Below are positions 1 through 6,331 of a stretch of 25,868 nt of DNA, piece after piece. Under the pieces are notes generated by a model. The model was not told where the DNA came from and did no database searches. It saw only the letters and a list, made by a program, of their open reading frames with translations. Origin of the DNA: Christensenella sp. UBA3700 (GTDB lineage: Bacteria; Bacillota; Clostridia; Christensenellales; UBA3700); the NCBI GenBank assembly GCA_002372775.1, contig DFIJ01000043.1, positions 1 to 25,868 on the forward strand. The letters are read 5' to 3'. The position numbers and the translations under genes were made by a program. Every line of letters begins with the position of its first letter. Within the stretch, counting starts at the first letter, position 1.

Positions 1-60
1 ATAGTTTAAAGTAGCTATCTTTACAAATTTATTTACGTATCTTTCACTACTCTTCTATCA

Positions 61-84
61 CTTTCTATTCAGTTTTTAAGGTGC
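61..84 (-). promoter_or_regulatory. boxA-like antitermination element of an rRNA operon leader
   Basis: Read on the minus strand this is GCACCTTAAAAACTGAATAG followed by AAAG. It closely resembles the boxA/nut motif of Firmicutes rRNA leaders and 16S-23S spacers (CTTTGAAAACTGAA type). It lies about 35 nt downstream of promoter P2, where a leader boxA is expected. From here to position 1 the minus strand continues as untranslated leader. The rRNA gene itself is not in the window. Confidence 0.7.
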
Positions 85-116
85 ATTCTTGCGCGTCTTT
101 TTCAGACAGCCACAAC

Positions 117-145
117 ATCATACCAAACAAATTATTCTAAGTCAA
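117..145 (-). promoter_or_regulatory. rRNA operon promoter P2
   Basis: On the minus strand, TTGACT (145-140) is separated by exactly 17 nt from TATGAT (122-117), a near-consensus housekeeping sigma promoter. The predicted start is near 110. It points out of the left edge of the window and is followed by the boxA-like leader, so it is most simply the proximal promoter of an rRNA operon. Confidence 0.75.
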
Positions 146-178
146 ATAAATTTATGAGGTATTTTAAATTTTTTTTTT

Positions 179-211
179 GCTCCCCTAAAAGAGGTCTCTC
201 TCAAGGGGTGC
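179..211 (-). other. Hairpin at the predicted 5' end of the P1 transcript
   Basis: On the minus strand, GCACCCCU (211-204) pairs with AGGGGAGC (186-179), with one A-A mismatch. The interior GAG/CUC-rich bases can extend the helix. It is followed by an A-run, not a T-run, so it is not an intrinsic terminator on the minus strand. On the plus strand the T-run precedes the stem, so it is not one there either. The predicted +1 of P1 falls at its first base. Confidence 0.5.
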
Positions 212-217
212 CCTACT

Positions 218-246
218 ATAATATCTCTTTCTTATTATCTTGACAA
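218..246 (-). promoter_or_regulatory. rRNA operon promoter P1
   Basis: On the minus strand, TTGTCA (246-241) lies 17 nt from TATTAT (223-218). The predicted start is at the G run 213-211. With P2 about 100 nt downstream it forms the tandem promoter pair typical of Firmicutes rRNA operons. An A/T-tract-rich stretch lies immediately upstream. Confidence 0.7.
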
Positions 247-343
247 GTACTTTATTAATAAATTTTACAAATTTTTAAAAAATTTTAAATTAATATAAAA
301 ATGTATATAAATAAGTATAAAATAATATTATTTAAATAGCAAA
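247..343 (-). other. A/T-rich upstream region of P1, UP-element-like
   Basis: Almost pure A/T with repeated A- and T-tracts, between the stop codon of the WG-repeat gene and the -35 of P1. Phased A/T tracts directly upstream of a -35 are the hallmark of an UP element that binds the RNA polymerase alpha C-terminal domain. An A/T palindrome (AAATAATATTATTT) lies around 321-335. No hairpin terminator with a GC stem is visible for the upstream WG gene, so that gene could read into the rRNA promoters. Confidence 0.4.
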
Positions 344-1480
344 TTAGCTTACAAGCTCAAATTCACCTAGAATTTTTATATCAGAGAATAGATTTGATTT
401 AACAACATATTCACCTGAAGTATTAATAATCGCATAACTTGAACCAAGTTTAACTGCAGCGTATCCGCAGTGGAAATCTGAAACAGCATCAAACTTAGCT
501 TCTGTAATACTTTCACACTTATTGTTGATAAATTGCCACATACCAGATAGAGTCTTTACTGCAGCATATCCTTCAACATAATCTCTCGCATAAGAGAACT
601 CTGAAGAAACTTGTTTTCCCTTCTTGTTAATGAAGTAATATGTAGATCCTCTACCTACTCTTGCCTTTCCATCAACAAATGAACCAGCATCATCATATTC
701 TGCATTGATTTGCATTTTTCCACTTGTATTGATGAATCCATAGTTACCTGCAAGACAAACCTTTGCAAGCTTATCTGTATCTGAGAATTCTGATACTACT
801 CTTTCTGCTCCGATTGTTTGAGAGAATTGATAAGAACCAACATCTTTACCTTTAGTATTAATTAGTTTCCAATATGAATATGTAGAAGAACCTGTCTTTT
901 CAGAAACAAGTACGAATGCAACTTTATATTTAAAGTCCATTGCATCTTCATAAATAAAATCAATCTTAGTAGAACCTTTCTTATTTACATAACCCCATTT
1001 ATAAATTGGAGCCATAGTAACATCGTCCTTACCTACTTCTTTTTGAACAGCAATTAAATTATTGTGATATATCTCTATATCATCAACACTAACTGTTCTT
1101 GTAAAAGGAGCGGCACATAAAGCAATCAATGCAACAACTAAAAGTGTAGATACTGTAGCAACAACATACCTTACTGGTATCTCCTTCTTGATTACAAACT
1201 TGATTCCTTTAACGATTAAATATGAAAACTTAAGAATAGCGGCACAAATAAAAGACCATATTCTAATAAAGAATACGTCAAACTTATTTAACTTGATATT
1301 AGACTTTTTATCTCCAACCTTACTTACAATAGTTTCATCAACATGAGCAACTTCAACATCTTCAAGTTGATCGTTATCTGATGACTGCTTCTTAGATTTG
1401 TCAGAATCCAACATTTTAGGTCTATCTGACTCTAATATTTGTTTCTTTGTAAGTGGCTTATCTCCGTATTTGTCTGCCAT
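344..1480 (-). CDS. Membrane-anchored WG-repeat protein
   Basis: 378 aa, function unknown. Residues 1-66 are charged and cytoplasmic-looking. Residues about 70-97 form a first hydrophobic or amphipathic stretch, and 103-125 a clear transmembrane helix. The rest should face outside. From about 160 it is built of WG-type repeats (Pfam WG_beta_rep): KWGYVNKKG (161-169), NYGFINTSG (246-254), YYFINKKG (281-288), MWQFINN (314-320) and SYAIINTSG (348-356), each followed by an aromatic/acidic F/Y-x-D-A segment. Such repeats make beta-structured surfaces whose ligands are mostly unknown; peptide or envelope binding is only a guess. The ATG is preceded at 6 nt by AGGGGA and by a good promoter. It sits directly upstream of the rRNA promoters in the same direction. 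Confidence 0.85.
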   Translation of the reverse strand: MADKYGDKPLTKKQILESDRPKMLDSDKSKKQSSDNDQLEDVEVAHVDETIVSKVGDKKSNIKLNKFDVFFIRIWSFICAAILKFSYLIVKGIKFVIKKEIPVRYVVATVSTLLVVALIALCAAPFTRTVSVDDIEIYHNNLIAVQKEVGKDDVTMAPIYKWGYVNKKGSTKIDFIYEDAMDFKYKVAFVLVSEKTGSSTYSYWKLINTKGKDVGSYQFSQTIGAERVVSEFSDTDKLAKVCLAGNYGFINTSGKMQINAEYDDAGSFVDGKARVGRGSTYYFINKKGKQVSSEFSYARDYVEGYAAVKTLSGMWQFINNKCESITEAKFDAVSDFHCGYAAVKLGSSYAIINTSGEYVVKSNLFSDIKILGEFELVS

Positions 1481-1503
1481 CTAAAATCCCCTATACTTTC
1501 TTA

Positions 1504-1532
1504 TTTATATCATAATTTTACAATTATCGCAA
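1504..1532 (-). promoter_or_regulatory. Promoter of the WG-repeat gene
   Basis: Minus strand TTGCGA (1532-1527), 17-nt spacer, TATAAA (1509-1504), with TGA directly before the -10 as in an extended -10. The ribosome binding site AGGGGA (1492-1487) follows at a suitable distance before the ATG at 1480. Confidence 0.6.
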
Positions 1533-1549
1533 TATACTATATACCCTCA

Positions 1550-1559
1550 CGCGTACGCG
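1550..1559. other. CGCGTACGCG palindrome between divergent promoters
   Basis: A perfect 10-bp GC-rich palindrome in otherwise very A/T-rich intergenic DNA. It lies upstream of both the leftward WG promoter (1504-1532) and the rightward promoter at 1571-1600. Its composition and central position fit a protein binding site, but no regulator is identified. Confidence 0.3.
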
Positions 1560-1570
1560 CAAACTCATTA

Positions 1571-1600
1571 TTTACTTTAAATAATAAAATATGTTATACT
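1571..1600 (+). promoter_or_regulatory. Promoter of the epimerase-like gene
   Basis: TTTACT (1571-1576), 18-nt spacer, TATACT (1595-1600), with TG one base before the -10 (extended -10). TTACTT at 1572 would give a 17-nt spacer. The predicted start is around 1607. Confidence 0.55.
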
Positions 1601-1608
1601 TTTAACGA

Positions 1609-1622
1609 TGGCAAAAATGCCA
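1609..1622 (+). other. Small 5'-terminal stem-loop in the epimerase leader
   Basis: TGGCA, loop AAAA, TGCCA: a perfect 5-bp stem that begins within about 2 nt of the predicted transcription start. A hairpin at the extreme 5' end often stabilises mRNA. It is too short and lacks a T-run, so it is not a terminator. Confidence 0.35.
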
Positions 1623-1659
1623 AATTAAGTTGAAAAAATATAAATTTATGGAGGACTAT

Positions 1660-3237
1660 ATGGAAAAGAAAACCGTTCTTGTTACTGGTGCTTCTGGTAA
1701 CATGGGAAGCGAAGTTCTTAAGCAAACAATGGCTACTGGTAAAATCAAGAGTATTGTTTTATTAAGAAAGAAGCCAGCTAACGAAAAGCTAGCTCAAAAG
1801 TTAAAGAAACAATGGGGAGATGACATCGAAGTTATTTTCGGTGACTTATCTAAGAAAGAAGACTGCGTTAAGGCAGTTGCAAAAGCAGATTATGTATTCC
1901 ACTGCGCTGCTGTAATTCCACCAGTTTCAGATCACAATCCAAAACTTGCTGAATCTACAAACTTCTTTGGTGCAGTAAATCTATGTGACGCAATTAAGGA
2001 AAATCCACGTCATGACGAAATCAAGTTCATCGAAATCGGAACAGTTGCTGAATATGGTAACAGAACATATCAACACCCTTGGATTCGTGTAGGAGATCCT
2101 CTATTAGTTTCAGCATTCGACTTCTATGCAGTAACAAAGTTACGTGCAGAAAGACATATCATCGAAAGTGGTTTAAGATACTGGGTATCATTAAGACAAT
2201 CTGGTATTTTATATGATAACTTTATGATGGCTAACCTTCATGACGGTTTAATGTTCCATACAGCATGGAATACACCTATTGAATGGGCTACAGCTAGATC
2301 TTCAGGTTTAATGGCTAAGAACTTAATCATTGGAGATATTGAAGGCACACTACCAGACAAGTTCTGGAGACATGTATATAACATCGGTAACGGCGAAGCA
2401 GCTCGTGTAACAGGATACGAAACATGCGATTCTGGTTTCAAACTAATGGGATGCTCACCAAAAGACATCTTCAAGCCAGACTGGATGGTTGCTAGAAACT
2501 TCCACTGCGGTTGGTTCTATGATTCAGATGTTCTTGATAGCTATACACACTTCCAAGCCTCAGAAACATATGCAGATTTCTGGAAGAAGTTAAGCAAGAA
2601 GTTCTTCTATAGATTATGGATCTTTGGTAAGCCATTCAAGAAGATTATCACAAACAAGATGATCGTTCCTCTATTTGATAACAGCAACTCACCTAAGTAC
2701 TGGTTATCTCACCCAGAATGCGAACAACGTATTAACGCTTTCTATGGTTCTAGAGAAAAGTATGAAGCAATCGGTGAAGATTGGGATAAGTATCCAATTT
2801 GGTCAGAAGGCGTTTTACCAGATGGTAAGAACACTCCATGTGACTATGAAGCTATGAAGAAGAAGGAAAATGCTAAGGGCTTACTTCTAGATCATGGTTA
2901 TGATGATGCTAAGGCTGATGAAGATATCGATATCAATGATTGTATCGCTGCTGCTAAGTTCAGAGGTGGTAAGTTAATTTCTAAGGAAATGAAGAAAGGT
3001 GACTTATATACAAAGCTTACTTGGGAATACCATGATGGTACTCAATTCGAAGCTTCTCCATTCCTAGTTTTAAGATCTGGACACTGGGGACCAGAAGATT
3101 CTCAACCAGCTCCATGGAACTATGATGAATTAGCTAAGCACATCCCATTCTATGCACAACTATGGTATGATACACATGATAAGACAGAAAGCAACTTCTA
3201 TTCAAAGGATTGCTACAAGGATATCATCAAGAAATAA
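1660..3237 (+). CDS. NAD(P)-dependent epimerase/dehydratase-like protein (extended SDR) with extra C-terminal domain
   Basis: 525 aa. The ATG at 1660 is chosen over TTG 1630 and ATG 1648 because GGAGG (1650-1654) lies 5 nt before it and the Rossmann strand follows directly. Residues 1 to about 300 are an extended short-chain dehydrogenase: TGASGNMG (9-16) binds the dinucleotide, CAAV follows the third strand, and YAVTK (156-160) supplies the catalytic Tyr and Lys. Sugar-nucleotide epimerases of this fold are usually about 310-350 aa, so some 200 extra residues follow. Residues about 428-484 have a GGK-(L)-S...LTW...F-E-A-S-P...GHW pattern resembling a treble-clef zinc finger but without the usual cysteines. 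The substrate is unknown. It stands alone, with its own promoter and terminator. Confidence 0.75.
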   Translation: MEKKTVLVTGASGNMGSEVLKQTMATGKIKSIVLLRKKPANEKLAQKLKKQWGDDIEVIFGDLSKKEDCVKAVAKADYVFHCAAVIPPVSDHNPKLAESTNFFGAVNLCDAIKENPRHDEIKFIEIGTVAEYGNRTYQHPWIRVGDPLLVSAFDFYAVTKLRAERHIIESGLRYWVSLRQSGILYDNFMMANLHDGLMFHTAWNTPIEWATARSSGLMAKNLIIGDIEGTLPDKFWRHVYNIGNGEAARVTGYETCDSGFKLMGCSPKDIFKPDWMVARNFHCGWFYDSDVLDSYTHFQASETYADFWKKLSKKFFYRLWIFGKPFKKIITNKMIVPLFDNSNSPKYWLSHPECEQRINAFYGSREKYEAIGEDWDKYPIWSEGVLPDGKNTPCDYEAMKKKENAKGLLLDHGYDDAKADEDIDINDCIAAAKFRGGKLISKEMKKGDLYTKLTWEYHDGTQFEASPFLVLRSGHWGPEDSQPAPWNYDELAKHIPFYAQLWYDTHDKTESNFYSKDCYKDIIKK

Positions 3238-3257
3238 TATAGTCCTATAAAGACAGT

Positions 3258-3290
3258 AAAGGAGCTCGAAAGAGCTCCTTTCTTATTTTA
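3258..3290 (+). terminator. Intrinsic terminator after the epimerase-like gene
   Basis: AAAGGAGCTC, loop GAAA, GAGCTCCTTT: a perfect 10-bp stem (3258-3281) with a stable GNRA-type loop, followed by CTTATTTTA. It is clearest for the plus strand. On the minus strand the stem is followed by a weaker TTACTGTC, so it may serve the converging NUDIX gene only partly. Confidence 0.8.
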
Positions 3291-3309
3291 AAATATTAAT
3301 TACAATATA

Positions 3310-3843
3310 TTATTTATTTAATAGCGCGTATTTTAATATAGCAATAACAGTTTTCCCATCTTTAAGTTCACCGCTATTAACCATTTCTAAAGCCTTTTTA
3401 AACGGAATCTTTGCAACATTCAAGAACTCACCTTCATCGAGCTTATTTTGGCCCAAAGAAAGCCCAGTTGCCAAGAAAATATATAAATGTTCATTCGTAT
3501 ACCCAGGAGTTGGATAAATCTCGCTAAGAAGCGTCATATTAGTACATGTTGCACCAATCTCTTCTTTTAGTTCTCTTATAGCACATTCTCTAGGGTCTTC
3601 ACCCTTTTCCAATTTGCCTGCAGGAATCTCTTTTACTAGTTCTCTATAAGCATATCTATATTGTTCAACAAGATAGATATTGTTATCATCATCAACCGCT
3701 AAAATACTTGCGCCGCCATGATGGTTTACATATTCTCTTTTTGCAGTCATTCCATTCTCAAGAACTATATCGTCATTATATAGTTGCAAGATTCTTCCAG
3801 AAAAAACCAAATTCTCTTTTAATGTCTTTTCTTCTAAGTTCAT
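3310..3843 (-). CDS. NUDIX hydrolase, ADP-ribose pyrophosphatase type
   Basis: 177 aa, normal for the family. It probably hydrolyses ADP-ribose to AMP and ribose 5-phosphate in the cytoplasm. The Nudix box GX5EX7REUXEEXGU is complete from G76 to A98 (G76, E82, R90-E91, E94-E95, G97). It is preceded by EIPAGKLE, as in ADP-ribose pyrophosphatases. PTPGYTNE (111-118) places a proline about 15 residues after the box, a mark of the ADP-ribose-specific subgroup. The ATG has GAGGAG 7-8 nt upstream. The gene lies only about 22 nt after a hairpin that separates it from the PrsA-like gene, so it depends on read-through or on a promoter overlapping that hairpin. Exact nucleotide specificity is inferred. 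Confidence 0.88.
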   Translation of the reverse strand: MNLEEKTLKENLVFSGRILQLYNDDIVLENGMTAKREYVNHHGGASILAVDDDNNIYLVEQYRYAYRELVKEIPAGKLEKGEDPRECAIRELKEEIGATCTNMTLLSEIYPTPGYTNEHLYIFLATGLSLGQNKLDEGEFLNVAKIPFKKALEMVNSGELKDGKTVIAILKYALLNK

Positions 3844-3865
3844 GTACTTTACTCCTCTTATAGCA

Positions 3866-3892
3866 AAATGGGAACGAAATTCGTTCCCATTT
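3866..3892 (-). terminator. Hairpin between the PrsA-like gene and the NUDIX gene
   Basis: AAATGGGAACG (3892-3882 on the minus strand), loop of 5, CGTTCCCATTT. This is an 11-bp perfect stem followed by only a short T-run (TTTTG). It ends the PrsA-like transcription unit weakly at best. Because it sits just before the NUDIX ribosome binding site it could attenuate read-through or act as a 5' stem-loop. Confidence 0.55.
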
Positions 3893-3901
3893 ATTATATC
3901 A
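3893..3901 (-). promoter_or_regulatory. Possible extended -10 promoter for the NUDIX gene
   Basis: Minus strand TGATATAAT, a perfect extended -10, but with no recognisable -35 at 16-18 nt. The predicted start (about 3888-3886) falls on the GGG inside the hairpin, so transcripts would begin with the remaining GGGAACG stem. Confidence 0.35.
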
Positions 3902-3913
3902 AATTTTTAAATC

Positions 3914-6238
3914 TTATTTGCTTGTTAATGAATCTAATAAATCATCATAAACTTTTGTATTCTTTGTGATGTACTTACCTTCATCAGTATCAATTTCATT
4001 GAAGAATAATAAGATTTGCTTTACTGAATAAGCATCTGTGTACTTATTATCAATAACAGTATCACCTAAGTATTCAGATAATGTCTTTGGTTCACACTTA
4101 ACACTCTTTAATACCCAAGCTCTTGTATAGTAAGTAACACCTGTAGCGAATGCTTCGATTTCAGCCTTTTCATAAGAACCAGCCTTCCATACATAGTATG
4201 CTGCTTTTGCATCAAATTCTGCATTTTCTGCAACTGCTGTATAAACATAATCATACTTGATTGTTGTGCCTTGATCTCTAATTGTATTTAACTTATAAAC
4301 ATAAGCTGTAACTTCATCTCTTGTTTCTGACTTAACATCATCTACAATACCGAAGTTTCCTTCAGCACCAAAGTTACCTAATGTCATAACAACATGGATA
4401 CCATATGTATTAACGCAGAATGAAACAGCATTTCCTTCACCTGTTGTTAATGTATAAACATTAGCTGTAATATCCTTGTCTGAATCATTTCTTGTTGTAA
4501 ATGTATCCTTAGAAATAGAATATGTCTTGTTTCCTAAGTTAGCATTGATATACTCACTGTTATATGTCTTATCTTCTAAGCTTCCGTTTTCGTAAGCTGC
4601 AGATACTGTAGATAATGCAAATGATGCAACTGCTTCCTTTGCGATCTCTCTAGCAAGAACTGTATATTCTGAAACATATGAAGAAGCCTTTCCTGCTGGA
4701 GTGATTGTGTAATATTCGCTACTGAATGCACCTGAGTCATCATTTACTAGATACATCCATTGTGTATAAGCTTCAACCTTAGCATTGTATCTTACGATAT
4801 TGATGTTTGTAGCATTTTCTGCTAATTCTTCACTAGACATACCATCTGTGTACATAGCAACGATTTGGTTTGCGATTGCTTCTACGCTATTTGCCATAGC
4901 ATATAATACAACCTTGTAATCTACATCTTTATCTGTATAAGCATCAGCCAACTTGTCTGTCGTTGAATCATATTTATAATTTGAAACGTTAACTTTAATA
5001 CCAGAACCTTCTTCGCCTAGTAAAGTCTTAATAATGTTATCGTTGTCATATTGTCCAAGAGCAACCATTTCTCTTAATTCAGAGATTTTTGTCTCGCTGT
5101 TAGCGTACATTGTAGCAATTGCCTTTAGAGCAGATGATTGTTCATCAGAGAATTTTAATAATGTACTCTTAACTGCTGTATAATCCTTTGAAGCATTTAC
5201 GCTCATCCAAGATGTACTTGAGATTGCTGAAGCGAATGAATCTTCATCGCTATATGACTTCCAATCAGTATTTACTAAATCATTGTAAGCCTTTTCGATT
5301 TCAGCTTCTGTTGCTTCTGGTTCCTTTAAATCATTTTGCATATTCTTAAGAATGATAGAATCAATCTTATCCTCTAAGAAATATTCGAAAGATGTATATG
5401 ACTTTTCAATATTTGATTTTAATGTCTTTAAAGCGCTCTTCATATTAGCCTTTAATTCTTTATCTGTTTCTTGATCAATCTTAGATTGGATTAGCTTATA
5501 ACCAGAAAGATTGTTTGCAAGTTCATCTAAAGAAGCAACATTGAATTCGCTCTTAACAAATGCATCCGTATATCCTTCGATATCTTTATATGTTACGTTT
5601 AAATACTTTTCGCCATAAACAGTAGCAAGACTTGTGCAAACTAGGTCTTCATCATAGACTGAAGTAGAATCATCAGAGAATGTTCTAACTGTACGAGCAG
5701 CTAATTCATCTTCTGTATCCTCTGTATCTTCATCTTCATCTTCTTCATCCTTTTCATCAATCTTCTTTAAATCTTCAACTAAAGTGTTATATGAAGTTAA
5801 GATATCGCTATTTGCTTGATCAATAGCATAGATATATTGAGCATAAGAAATGAAATCTTTTCCTTCTAACTTGCTAATTGATTTAGATGTATCAACGAAT
5901 TTAAAAGCTTCTGTATTTGCATTATCATAAGCATAATACTTAGCATATAAAGTCATTAATGCGCTTCTAGATAAAGAGTTGTAGAAATACTCCATAATTT
6001 CTTCAGTAGTCATGCTATAGTTTTGAGCATAGTATGTACCATATGAATAAACGTATGAATATAATTGACCCTTATAAATTTCTTTTGATAAATCCTTATA
6101 TGTAACTGTAGCGATTACTTGATGGTAGTCTCTATCTTCGTTAACACTAAAGATGCCTGTAGAACAAGCTGTCATTGCAACTACCATTGTAACGACTACA
6201 ACGATTAGTATTAATGCAGCAAAAACCTTCTTTTTCAT
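3914..6238 (-). CDS. Large PrsA/SurA-like lipoprotein with degenerate parvulin-type region
   Basis: 774 aa. Residues 1-24 are a lipoprotein signal peptide (hydrophobic 5-22, lipobox MTAC) with the lipidated Cys at 25. It should be anchored outside the membrane. Residues about 40-100 resemble a SurA/PrsA N-terminal domain. A strongly acidic Asp/Glu run lies at 160-178. EATEAEIEKAYNDL (308-321) resembles the helix before a PrsA isomerase domain. Traces of the isomerase itself appear only far downstream: DDSGAFSSEYYTITPAG (500-516) and NTYGIHVVMTLG (610-621). The parvulin H-I-L-V start is not recognisable. Canonical PrsA is about 300 aa, so this is much longer. Position downstream of mfd, where clostridia often carry a PrsA-type gene, supports an extracytoplasmic folding role. 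AAAGGAG lies 8 nt before the ATG. Confidence 0.6.
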   Translation of the reverse strand: MKKKVFAALILIVVVVTMVVAMTACSTGIFSVNEDRDYHQVIATVTYKDLSKEIYKGQLYSYVYSYGTYYAQNYSMTTEEIMEYFYNSLSRSALMTLYAKYYAYDNANTEAFKFVDTSKSISKLEGKDFISYAQYIYAIDQANSDILTSYNTLVEDLKKIDEKDEEDEDEDTEDTEDELAARTVRTFSDDSTSVYDEDLVCTSLATVYGEKYLNVTYKDIEGYTDAFVKSEFNVASLDELANNLSGYKLIQSKIDQETDKELKANMKSALKTLKSNIEKSYTSFEYFLEDKIDSIILKNMQNDLKEPEATEAEIEKAYNDLVNTDWKSYSDEDSFASAISSTSWMSVNASKDYTAVKSTLLKFSDEQSSALKAIATMYANSETKISELREMVALGQYDNDNIIKTLLGEEGSGIKVNVSNYKYDSTTDKLADAYTDKDVDYKVVLYAMANSVEAIANQIVAMYTDGMSSEELAENATNINIVRYNAKVEAYTQWMYLVNDDSGAFSSEYYTITPAGKASSYVSEYTVLAREIAKEAVASFALSTVSAAYENGSLEDKTYNSEYINANLGNKTYSISKDTFTTRNDSDKDITANVYTLTTGEGNAVSFCVNTYGIHVVMTLGNFGAEGNFGIVDDVKSETRDEVTAYVYKLNTIRDQGTTIKYDYVYTAVAENAEFDAKAAYYVWKAGSYEKAEIEAFATGVTYYTRAWVLKSVKCEPKTLSEYLGDTVIDNKYTDAYSVKQILLFFNEIDTDEGKYITKNTKVYDDLLDSLTSK

Positions 6239-6289
6239 CTATGATGCTCCTTTTATGGACTTAATATTATAATATTTTATACGTTTTAT

Positions 6290-6318
6290 ATTATACATAA
6301 AGGAATAATGAATGTAAA
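6290..6318 (-). promoter_or_regulatory. Promoter of the PrsA-like gene
   Basis: Minus strand TTTACA (6318-6313), 17-nt spacer, TATAAT (6295-6290). It lies in the 93-nt gap after mfd, so the lipoprotein gene is expressed independently of the walJ-mfd operon. An all-A/T palindrome (6263-6276) lies in the leader before the ribosome binding site. No intrinsic terminator for mfd is visible in the gap. Confidence 0.7.
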
Positions 6319-6331
6319 CACCTTATTTAAA

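Noticed and set aside
179..211. Intrinsic terminator upstream of the rRNA leader
   Set aside because: The stem is not followed by a T-run on either strand. The T-run lies before it on the plus strand.
1439..1633. Plus-strand 64-aa open frame between the WG and epimerase genes
   Set aside because: It runs antisense over the start of the WG gene and through both divergent promoters, has no ribosome binding site, and its composition is unlike the neighbouring proteins.
1630..1659. Longer N-terminus (TTG start at 1630) for the epimerase-like protein
   Set aside because: GGAGG at 1650-1654 fits the ATG at 1660, and the Rossmann fold begins right after it. The extra 10 residues encode the ribosome binding site.
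6263..6276. Palindrome AATATTATAATATT in the PrsA-like gene leader
   Set aside because: All-A/T palindromes are expected by chance in DNA of this composition. The A/T stem before fhs (18375-18391) was set aside for the same reason.
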